Both the position numbers and the translations under genes were made by a program. Below are positions 54,861-64,000 of a stretch of DNA of 64,000 nucleotides, piece after piece. How positions within the stretch are numbered: position 1 is the first letter of the stretch; each line of letters begins with the position of its first letter. Source of the DNA: Hibiscus mutabilis. Taxonomy: Eukaryota > Streptophyta > Magnoliopsida > Malvales > Malvaceae. The notes under the pieces were generated by a model. That model searched no databases, was not told the DNA's origin, and saw nothing but the letters and a program-made list of their open reading frames with translations. The DNA lies in assembly GCA_019671005.1 (NCBI GenBank), contig CM033723.1, positions 15,577,254 to 15,641,253 on the forward strand, in the 5' to 3' direction.

Positions 54861-57800
54861 TGTAACCCATTTGACCCGGTCTAGTCGCAAGACCGAACCG
54901 AGCGAGCTACATTAGGGTTTGCCAAGACAAACTCAGAAGAATTACACTAAACACGGTCCTTTTTTTATCTTATCTAGATGCATATTTAAGTCCTAAGGAT
55001 TTCACACTGATTATGGTTAAAGCTACAACTCAATCGGGCGTCAATTCGACATCCAATTGCTCAATTTCACATTTCAGGGACTAAAACATAATTTCCATTA
55101 ATTACAAGGACCTTCATGAATCCAAAGTTACCAGTCATTAATTATTCATATTTCATGGCTTCAGGTTAAATCTCAACTTGAAACAACCATCCAAACTCAT
55201 TTAATTGCATAATTAGGAATCAGGGACCAAAATGCAAAGAATACAAACATCGGAGAGCATCTTAACTCAAATAACGGCCAGCGTACCAGTACGGACCACT
55301 ATCATATCGCAACGGAGCTAAAAGAAAAATACGTATCGATACGTTCCTCAAGCGTATCGGTGCAGTATGTATTTTCGAAAATCTCAGATTCTAGTAGCAA
55401 AAGACTGTACCGGTACGACAACCCGTGTATCGAAACCAAGCTTAACTTTTAGCTATGCATACCGATATGGTTACTAGGTGTATCGATACGCCTAGGCAAT
55501 TTTTCCCAAATTGAGCCGAGACAGGTCCCCGCGTAGTTATTCCTGAGGGCCCATACCGGTACAAACAAACCTATAATAACCTCTAGGTCCAATGTATGAC
55601 ACTTTGGCTCAATCCAACGCACACCATTCAACAACTAATCATCTTGTAACAACACAAACATCAAATCCACAAACATAAAAACATGGTAAGAGACCATACT
55701 AAACATGGCATATCCAAACAAACTCCTATGAGCATGGTTTCTAACTAAGCATGCATATAGTTTCTCAACCCTTCAAAACCAAACTTAAAGCTTCATACAA
55801 ATCCAAAACATTAATCCAAACTTATACAAATAAGGAGTAACCAAAATACTTCTCCTAAAACACAACTTGGTCACATTGCCTCTTATTACTACTTAATACT
55901 TGGGAAACCATACTTTGAAAAGAAGCGACCCTTGGATCCTCCCTTGCTCACGTGCTGTCCGATAAGCTATTTCTCTGCATTGATGAGAAAAAGAGCGTAA
56001 GCTATAAGCTTATTGAGGGAATCACAAAAACACTCATCAATGCATTTAAAACCATTTTAATCTAAACCAAGTATGAATGTCTCATGGAAAAAACATCTCA
56101 TGCTTCCACAATTTCTTCAAATAGGCACATCTGAATCATTTGCAACACATGTATCATGGATTCAATCTCTACCTCAATTTAAGCTTTGTATGCCACAATT
56201 CTCTAAAACAAGCTTAAAGAGTAATCTCATGTATAAATCAAATTATACCAACATAATCCATTTCTCATGATACATTATCTCATATATTGGCTTTCAAGTG
56301 ACTCAAAACCAGTAACTTATCATTTTATAAAACACATCGGATACACGGATTTCTCAAGTGGTTCCAACGACCAGTTCACATACATACCTCAACCAGAGTA
56401 ACGATACACTTTCCCACCTCAATGGTTCAAACTAGAGTAACAAAACATTTACCCACCTCTACGGTTTGGATGTATAAATCCACCAGCGGGAGAAAAAGGA
56501 ACATTTACCCACCTTAACCGCTGCAGTTCTCATGGTGGAGAATACGACACTCTCACAACCCCTCGACACACATGAGGTGACTTTTTATAGTGCACTTTAA
56601 ACCCTATGTCTATCCAACTATATCCGATAACATTTAAACTCAGCCACTTGCCAATATATTCAATAAAACAACATTACATCACTATTTTACATATGCATCA
56701 AATCAATCCCACACAAATACATTAAACCATGCATTTTAGTATTCTCATAATACTTTCATAAACCATATGCCATTATCAAAAATCATCATATATGATCATT
56801 TGCATCATCTTTCATTTCTAAAACACGCATAATAAAGTGAGTAATCAAAACTAGAAGCATGTGCATGAGATTTCATTTTGCAAAATCGAAATCGAGAGAA
56901 AGCTCAACCGATACTTAGTTCCGAGCTTAGATAAGAGTTTCAAACTTTATCTAAACTCCCACAACTCTTTTCAAACCCTTTTTATAGAACTAAAACACTT
57001 TTCCACTCACCAAAAATCCAACGCTAGCTTGCCGATACGCGAATCAAGCTTCCGAAGCTTCCGCACCCTCTCCTAAAGCCAAAGGATTCAACTCCCCTAC
57101 TTTACCCAATCAAAAACAAGGGTTTTAAACAGATCTTTGCATAACAAACCTCCAACAACCAACAAACATAACTTCGCTTAACAAGAATCTATCAAACACC
57201 TCTCTAAATCTATCAAGAACATCACCAAACCTTATCTAAACAAAGCCTAGCCAAAACCTAAAGATTCTAACACTTTAACAACATCAATTAACAACCAAAA
57301 ACATCCTAATCACGTCCTTATACCTCCAGTTTCTCTACAGTAACAAGATCACACCAAAACCAACCACAAACAACCTAGAAACCTAACAATTCACATAGTT
57401 TTGGGATTAAATTGATTAATATCTTCTTTCAAAATTAAAATTCATCCCAATTGAGATCTAAATCAATTAGATTCAACACCAATACAGATCCATATCAATT
57501 TCCAACAATTTTCCAAGTAAAACTCAATTCAATCATCAAATCTATGTTAAAATCATAATTCCTTAACATAAATCAATAACAAAGGATCAAGAACTTGAGA
57601 ATTTTATTAAAAACCTTTAATTAGATGAGAGAAACGAAAATCACCTCTAATTGCTAATTTCTTCCTTAATTGGCAAAGCTTTGTTGAAATCCAAGTAGAT
57701 TTTACAATAGGAATTGAAGAAATCAATTAGAAAACAAAAAGAAATCAATAGGAATTGATTCCTGAGAATTTTGGAGTAGAAATCTTTGTTTGGTTGCTGA

Positions 57801-58273
57801 GAAAGTTGAGAGAAAAAATGTTGGATGAAAAGTAGTTACGTAAAAAAATGATTTTGCAAATTAAAAATCCTTTTAATAAATCCTATTTTATTTAATCATG
57901 AAATCATTTACAAGCACTTTAAAAATAGCCTAATTTAAGAGAGAAATCTGATGAAAAAGATTGGTGAAATAGCTCCTTAAAGATTCTAAGTTTTGACCCT
58001 TTTACGATTTAGTCACCAAAAATAGTTTTGAAAACTTTTCATTTTAGTCACTAGACCAAAATATCCAAAAATCAGATTTAATTACTTCAAATTGAATTTA
58101 CCAAATTACTTAAAATATTAATTAAGTAATTTCTAGCATTTTCCACATTTTATTTTAACCAAAAACAATTTTATAATATTTAATTCCTGAAACTATTTGA
58201 ATTGTCTAAATTGATTCTTTCGAATCACTTACCTGATCCGGTCCACATCTAGGCCCAATTTCAGGGCGTTACA
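54861..58273 (-). repeat. 3' LTR of element C, 3413 bp
   Basis: In its own orientation it starts TGTAACGCCCTGAAATTGGG (58273) and ends with ...GGGTTACA (54861). It carries TATAAAAA at 56589-56582 and TAYCGRTA-type words between 55265 and 55570. A 146-bp segment flanked by TCAGGGAC (55074 and 55220) is missing in the right-hand LTR. Confidence 0.9.
56582..56589 (-). promoter_or_regulatory. putative LTR core promoter (TATAAAAA), element C
   Basis: TTTTTATA on the plus strand has the context GTGCACTATAAAAAGTCAC in the reverse reading. It has the same position relative to LTR landmarks as in the other LTRs. Confidence 0.4.
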
Positions 58274-58287
58274 ACTCCCCCTCTTAA
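58274..58287 (-). other. polypurine tract of element C
   Basis: Reverse complement TTAAGAGGGGGAGT directly precedes the LTR start. It is followed upstream by the family's conserved AGGATGAATTTTTTTT stretch. Confidence 0.8.
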
Positions 58288-58329
58288 AAAAAATTCATCC
58301 TCGAAATTTACCTGGCAGAAAAAGATGAG

Positions 58330-58770
58330 GAAACTACTTCAATATGCCATCCTTGCTTTCCCAAGTGGCTTTCTCAACACCACGATGCCGCCACAACACC
58401 TTTACCAACTCTTCTTTCCACGAAGAACTTTGATACTCGAATCCAGAATTCTCATAGGCTCCTCATCATAGATCAAATTCGGATTCAACTCAATTTCTTC
58501 CACATGCATCATATGCGAAGGATCCGATCTATACCTCCGAATCATCGATACATGGAAAACATCATGTATCTTCTCCAACTCTGCCGACAACCTCAACCTG
58601 TAAGCAATTGGACCAACGCGCTCTAACACCTCATAAGGCCCAATAAACCTAGGACTCAACTTGCCCTTCTGACCAAACCTCATCACCTTCTTCCAAGGAA
58701 AAAACTTCAAAAACACACGATCACCAACTGCATACACAATCTCTCTTCGCTTCAAGTCAGCATATGACTT
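58330..58770 (-). pseudogene. element C integrase C-terminal domain and chromodomain-like tail
   Basis: The open frame 58755-58402 reads MKRREIVYAVGDRVFLKFFP, FGQKGKLSPRFIGPYEVLER, EKIHDVFHVSMIRRYRSDPS and MRILDSSIKVLRGKKSW. It matches element B's 52990-53370 region. A frameshift after VLRGK removes the last segment (a readable VLWRHRGVEKATW lies in another frame near 58395-58360). Confidence 0.83.
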
Positions 58771-59620
58771 TTACCGGTCCAAAGCCGTCTTCAACCGGTC
58801 ACTAATAAGCTTCACTTTATCATTCGTATTCCTTTAATACATCCGGCAAAGAAACATACTTCTCTCCTACCTATTCCCAACAAAGTGGCGTACGACATCT
58901 TCTACCATTCAAAGCCTCTTACGGTGCCATCTGGATACTAGCTTGACAACTGTTATTATAAGTGAACTCCACCAATGGTAACTATTTTTCCCATGATCCT
59001 TGGAAATTAATGATGCAACACCGCAACATATCTTCCAACACTTGGATAACACACTCAGACTGACCATCCGTTTGGGGATGATACGAAGTACTAAAGTTCA
59101 ACCGTGTACCCAAAGCCTTATGCAAACACTCCTAGAACCTCGCGGTGAAATACGGATCTCTATCCGGCACAATAAACTTTGGCACTCCATGCAACCTCAC
59201 AACCTCAACAATATATAGCTCCACCAACTTTTCCAAAGTATACATTGTATGTACAACCAGGAAATGTACACACTTCGTAAACCTATCCACAATCACCCAA
59301 ACCAAATTCTTCTTTGTTGGCACCAAAGGAAAACCGGACACAAAATCAATGGTGATTCTCTCCTACTTCCATTATGGAATCCTTAATGGTTGCTACAACC
59401 TCGAAGGAAATTGATGGTCCGCCTTAATCCGTTGACAAACTGTACAATAAGCCACAAAATCCGCGACATCCTTCTTCAACCCAACCAAGAGATACTCTTT
59501 CTTTAAGTCCTGATACATTTTCGTAAACCCCAGATGCATAGAAAAAAGACTCGAATGTGCCTCAGTCAAGATGGTGTTCCTTAACTCTCCATCACTCGGC
59601 ACCACCACTTAACTTTTAAA
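58771..59620 (-). pseudogene. element C integrase, broken
   Basis: The zinc region (59608-59393) carries MYQDLKKEYLLVGLKKDVAD and CTVCQRIKADHQFPS. The core (59341-59132) reads MSGFPLVPTKKNLVWVIVDR, TKCVHFLVVHTMYTLEKLVE and GVPKFIVPDRDPYFTARF, then a stop. A further segment has TSYHPQTDGQSECVIQVLED with the catalytic Glu kept. Stops near 59130 and 58960 and several frame changes inactivate it. Confidence 0.85.
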
Positions 59621-59699
59621 ACACAAAACTCCGTCCTCACTAAAACCAAAATCTGTTTGATTACCATCCAAGATATCCTTAACATGTGGCACCAAATAA

Positions 59700-60470
59700 T
59701 CATCATAAAGTTGCTTCTACTTGATCAACTGCAACAGCGATGGCTTCACTTGCAACTCAGCCACTAACCCGCCATCTCGCGTTATGCTCAGCCAAGTAAA
59801 TATCACTCTTAACTCCACAGTGACCTTTCTGCTCAAGGCATCAGCTACCACGTTAGCTTTCCCTAGATGATACTCAGTCGTTAGATCATAATCCTTAAGC
59901 AACTCCAACCAACTTTGTTGCCTAAGATTCAACTCCATTTGAGACACCAAATACTTTAATCTTGTGTGGTCCGTGTATACAATACACTTCTCACCATAGA
60001 TATAATGTCGCCAAATCTTCAATGCAAGCACCACCGCAGCCAACTCAATGTCGTGTGTAGGATAGTTGCGCTTGTGCACCTTCAACTGTCTAGATGCATA
60101 AACTACAACCCTTTATTCTTGCATCAACACACATCCCAAACCCACGTAAGATGCATCGTTATACACAACAAACTTCTTCCCCGACTTAGGTTGAATCAAG
60201 ATTGGAGATTGCGTCAAAGCTTTCTTCAACTTGTCAAAAGCTTGTTGTCTACCCTCCGTCTACTCAAAACTTACATCCTTTTGCAACAACTTCGTCAAAG
60301 GAGCACCAATCCTCAAAAAACATCCATGAAATGTCAATAATATCCTACCAACCCCAGAAAACTATGAACCTCCGCTATCGACTTTAGTTGCTTCGAATTC
60401 ATAATAGCCTTAACTTTTTGTGGGTCCGCACGAATACCCTCAGCCAAAACAACATGACAAAGGAAAACCA
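59700..60470 (-). pseudogene. element C RT thumb and RNase H, broken
   Basis: The open frame 60085-59717 carries MKVHKRNYPTHDIELAAVVL, WRHYIYGEKCIVYTDHTRLKYL, the SWLELLKDYDLTTEYHLGKA block and VVADALSRKVTVELRV. The preceding stretch (60380-60090) reads in pieces as QSMAEVHSF-like thumb sequence and SGKKFVVYNDASYVGLGCVL. The TDH and ADALSR motifs are intact. Confidence 0.82.
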
Positions 60471-61100
60471 CCTATTTGATCCAAAACTCACATTTATTTA
60501 ACTTTGTATAAAGCTTGTTATCCAACAGAACTTGAAACACAATCCTTAAATGTTTATCGTGACCTTCCTCGGTATGAGAGTACACAAGAATGTCATCGAT
60601 AAACACTACCACAAATTGGACCAAAAATTCATGGAACACCCGATTCATCATATCCATGACGGTAGACGATGCATTTGTCAATCCAAACGGCATCACCAAA
60701 AACTCATAATTCCCATAACGCGTACGAAAAGCTATCTTCGGCACATCCTTATCCTTCACTTTCAATTGATAATATCCTAACCGCAGATCAATCTTAGAAA
60801 ACACGATAGCACTCTAAAACTGATCAAACAAATCATCAATCCTCGGCAAAGGATACTTGTTCTTATTCGTCAACTTGTTAAGTTGCCGATAATCAATACA
60901 CATTCTCATCGTGCCACCTTTTTTCACAAACAACACCGGTGATCCCCACGGTGAAACACTTGGCCGAATGAAAACCACTATCTAAAAACTCTTACAATTT
61001 AAATCCTTCAACTCTTTATGTGTCATGCGATACGGAGTAATCGACTCCAGAGCCGTATCTGCATACGTCTCAATGAAAAACTCTACCTCCCTATGCGGTG
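60471..61100 (-). pseudogene. element C reverse transcriptase, broken
   Basis: The segment 60804-60472 reads MFSKIDLRLGYYQLKVKDKD, then FRTRYGNYEFLVMPFGLTNA, then VVVFIDDILVYSHTEEGHDK (FIDD at 60603-60592, intact) and KLYTKLNKCEFWIK. Upstream, EVEFFIETYADTALESITPY belongs to the start of the RT region, and stops fall in the CIDYRQLNKLT region (about 60905-60820). Confidence 0.87.
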
Positions 61101-61735
61101 GCAAACTAGGCAACTCTTCCAGAAGTACTGCTGGGAAATCACAAACTGTGTGAATATCCTGAGCACGTACTTCCTTTATATTTGGGTTCATAACATAAGC
61201 TAGGTATGCTTGACCCCCACATTCTAACAACTTCTGCGCTTCCAAAGCTAAGACCACATTTGACATGAACTTGACATTCTCACCCACAACCACTACTTCG
61301 TAATCTTCAGCAAGTTTTAAGAAAACCTGTTTGGTCTTAAAATCAACTACGGCCCTATGTTGAGACATCCAATCCATTTCCAGAATCACATCGAAACGAT
61401 AACTCCATCAGGTCAACCTCAAACACATGCCCCTGAACCATTAAAGGATAATTCCTATACAACTTCCTAACTACAAACGTTTCACCAAAGGAACTGGTTA
61501 CCCGCATACCAACATCTAACAACTCTACAGGTAAATCCAACAAACATGCATGCTCGTGCAGAATGTAGGAATGCATAGAACTGAAATCAATCAAAGATAA
61601 CAAAGGTATCGACTGCAAGATAAAGGCACATGCGATCACGTCGGTATCATTCCTCCCTACACGGTGAGCAAAGACCCTTGCCGGTCTATCACTCTCTAGA
61701 TGAACCATTACAGTATGCGCTACCACTTTCTGCAC
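60982..61735 (-). pseudogene. element C aspartic protease, active site lost, frameshifted
   Basis: The segment 61735-61355 reads VGRNDTDVIACAFILQSIPL, then LSLIDFSSMHSYILHEHACL, in which the DSG triad has become DFS, and RVTSSFGETFVVRKLYRNYP. A frameshift near 61395 leads to ILEMDWMSQHRAVVDFKTKQ in the next segment, the second conserved protease block. The frame then runs to the RT N-terminal region (REVEFFIETYADT) and stops at 60982. Confidence 0.87.
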
Positions 61736-62819
61736 CTGCGATCACGTCAGTATCATTCCTCCCCACAACCTCTCTGCACCGTAGCAATAGGTGCAGGAGC
61801 CTGACCCTCTCTGGCAATTTGCAGGCAATCCCTCCTAAGATGATCCCTCGATATATAGCTCCAAAAAGTGCCTAGAGCACCCTAGCATTCCCCCGAATGC
61901 CGTCTGCCACATCTTCTGCACTCGGGAACTCCAACATAGGTATTCTAACCCTAAAAACTATAACCAGCACCATTTCCTCCACGCCTCTGATCCAAACAGT
62001 ACATTCTGTCTCTATGCCTCTTATAACAATCCTTGCCAACATCAGACTCTGCACTCCTCTTCCCCATTGAAGAACTTCTAGAATGATTAGACAAACCCAA
62101 ATTTTGTTCTATGTCCTTAGCTCAAGAAACTAGGACATCAAACTTTGTGTAGTCCATAGCTAGTATGTATTTCTTCACCTTCTTGATCAACCCATAACAG
62201 AATTGATCACACCGCTGTCGCTCATCTAGAACCAGCTCAAGAGAGTACTTACTCAATCGAACAAACTGGATCTTATACTCAGAAATAGACATGTTTCCTT
62301 GTTCCAAAGCCATAAACTCTCTCTTCTTCTCATCCTTATATTGATTTCCCAAATGCTTCTTTTTGAAAGTAGCACGAAAGAATTCCCATGTAACATTAGC
62401 AGGTTCTATGCCCGCAATCGCAGTTGTCCACCAACTGTAAGCATCACCCTGCAGCAACGACACAATACAACCCAACTTGCGAACTTTTGTAAACTCCATC
62501 TGACCAAGGATCCTTTTGGTTCTAGCAAACCATTCCTCCACTGCTTCAGGATCCAAACCTCTAAACTCAATGCCACCCAGGTTTTCAAATGCTCCAAAGG
62601 TAATCCAATATTAATAGCAGCAGGCGCCGGTGTAGGTACACGCACTCCAGCTATGGCTGCCTGGAAATCTCTTGTCATTGCTTGGACTAACGGTGCCATA
62701 TCACTGAAACTAGGTTCTTGTGGTGTTTGAGGTGCACCACCCTCTACTCCTACACCAGCAGGAGGAATCGAGGGAGGATGAGGCAACTCATCATCATGTG
62801 TATTTACCACACTTCCCAT
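61736..62819 (-). pseudogene. element C gag and zinc knuckle region, broken
   Basis: ATG 62819 opens MGSVVNTHDDELPHPPSIPP; this differs from the MPPRRELR start of A and B. The frame has PSFSDMAPLVQAMTRDFQAA and stops near 62409. The overlapping frame 62556-62122 carries the capsid core: MDPEAVEEWFARTKRILGQM, SLLQGDAYSWWTTAIAGIEP, NVTWEFFRATFKKKHLGNQY and QGNMSISEYKIQFVRLSKYS. Knuckle remnants lie at about 61930-61800 (GAISRDHLRRDCLQIAREG). Confidence 0.83.
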
Positions 62820-63115
62820 GTGAGCTCTTGTCTCTCACCTCGGTCCCATACGTGAAAATATGAGTCTAAAACATGATAACACAATAAAACAAAATAATTA
62901 GGTCAGCTCGCAGCAAGAATCCAAGTTACTCTTGTTTAAAAACAAAATTATTTAACTCAAGTAGTAATAAGGCAATGTAACCCCAAGTAAAACACCAGAC
63001 ATACCATATGTCGAACATAATTACACAAATTCAATCACCGTACATGTCAAACAACATATTTATAGCATAACAATCAATCAAACAACCATAACCCACCTCC
63101 CAACAATCATAATCT

Positions 63116-63128
63116 GGCTTTGATACCA
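63116..63128 (-). other. primer-binding site of element C
   Basis: The reverse complement reads TGGTATCAAAGCC, 5 nt from the LTR end. It differs by one base from the initiator-Met tRNA complement. A different base is changed in each of elements A, B and C. Confidence 0.85.
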
Positions 63129-63133
63129 CCAGA

Positions 63134-64000
63134 TGTAACCCCTTCGACCCGGTTTAGTCGTAAGACCAAACTGAGCGAGCTACATTAGGGTTTGCCAAGA
63201 CAAAACCCGAAGAATTACATAAAACATAGTCTATTTTTTATCTTATCTAAATGCATATTTAAGTCCTAAGGTGTTCATACTGATTATGGTTAAAGCTACA
63301 ACTCAATCGGGCGTCAATTTGACATCCAATTGCTCGATTTCACATTTCAGGGACTAAGACCAAAATGCAAAGAATACAAACGTCAAAAATCATATTAACT
63401 TAAATAACAAACAGTGTACCGGTATGGACCACTATCGTATCGCAACGGAGCTTAATGAAAAAGACGTACTGATACGGTCCTCAAGTATATCGGTACGATA
63501 TGTATTTTGAAAATCTTAGATTCTAGTAGCAAAAGATTGTACCAGTACGACAACCATGTACCAAAACCAAGCTTAACTTTTAGCTATGCGATACCGATAT
63601 GGTTACCAGGCGTATCGGTATGCCTAGGCAATTTTGCCCAAATTGAGCTGAGACAGGTCCCCGCATACCGATCCCTAACGACCTATACCGGTACTGACAG
63701 ACCTGTAATGACCTCTAGGTCCAATGTATGACAATTTGGCCCAATCCAACATACACCATTCAACAGCTAATCATCTTGTAACATCACAAACATCAAATCC
63801 ACAAACATAACAACATGGTAAGAGACCATACTAAACATGGCATATTCAAACAAACTCGTATGAGCATGGTTTCTACCCAAGCATGCATATAGTCTCTCAA
63901 CCCCTCAAAACCAAACTTAAAGCTTTATACAAATCCAAAACATTAATCTAAACTTATACAAACAGGGCGTAACCAAAATACTTCTCCAAAAACACAACTT
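63134..64000 (-). repeat. 5' LTR of element C (partial, runs off the window)
   Basis: It ends (plus-strand left edge) TGTAACCCCTTCGACCC and follows the 3' LTR at 54861 onward with modest divergence. Within it TAYCGRTA-type words lie at 63416-63700. It lacks the 146-bp segment present in the 3' LTR at about 55081-55226. Confidence 0.88.

Larger units (their letters stand above)
54861..64000 (-). mobile_element. Gypsy element C: Tekay/Del-like, minus strand, 5' LTR runs off the window
   Basis: On the minus strand the order is 5' LTR (63134 to beyond 64000), primer site, gag, protease, RT, RNase H, integrase, C-terminal region, purine tract and 3' LTR (58273-54861). It is inserted in the 3' LTR of element B; the left 5-mer is ATCGG (54856-54860). 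It keeps all domains in order, but each is broken by stops or frameshifts. Confidence 0.9.

Overview
This is plant nuclear DNA, almost certainly from a eudicot. It is AT-rich, and it holds one intron-containing host gene of a plant-type family among nested long-LTR Ty3/Gypsy chromovirus, Copia-like, LINE and hAT-type elements. Clusters of TAYCGRTA words in the LTRs and the general repeat style recall Malvales (cotton, cacao and relatives), but I cannot prove that from sequence alone.

Left part, 1-12.0 kb. Simple and tandem repeats (533-1600) are followed by a non-autonomous hAT-like element with an 8-bp target duplication (1978-2698) and a 5'-truncated LINE tail (about 3813-4168). A nearly complete but mutated LINE of the same family follows on the minus strand (5132-11369, target duplication TGATTCATTTCAA). 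That LINE sits in the loop of a large imperfect inverted repeat (arms about 4197-4848 and 11386-12013).

Host gene, about 12.6-17.6 kb. The only intact host gene encodes a 715-residue protein with four MA3 domains, of the plant MRF/ECIP1 (PDCD4-like) translation-regulator family. It has a 5'UTR intron, three coding exons and a possible 31-codon upstream ORF. Directly downstream lies a head-to-head array of about 100-bp repeats (17.75-19.55 kb).

Right part, 19.5-64 kb. Three Ty3/Gypsy elements with about 3.4-3.6 kb LTRs are present; their C-terminal integrase/chromodomain segments resemble the Tekay/Del lineage. Element A (+) runs from 19546 to about 38940 and is split by two solo LTRs of the same superfamily. 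One lies in its 5' LTR (minus strand, TSD TGGAG). The other lies in its RNase H (plus strand, TSD TGAAG, with a 1756-bp internal tandem duplication). Its 3' LTR is cut off by a gag-only Copia-like fragment ending in a complete 1027-bp LTR (40625-41651), which abuts the endonuclease domain of a second LINE (+, to 45487). Element B (+, 46069-54860) has lost most of its reverse transcriptase and has mismatched LTRs. Element C (-, 54861 to beyond 64000) is inserted in B's 3' LTR. All the element genes carry stops, frameshifts or deletions and look dead.

I found no new multi-gene system. The least explained features are the TAYCGRTA clusters shared by Gypsy LTRs and an unrelated Copia-like LTR, the palindromic array behind the MA3 gene, and the chimeric or rearranged elements. 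Everything here was read by eye; percent identities, ages and family names are not computed.
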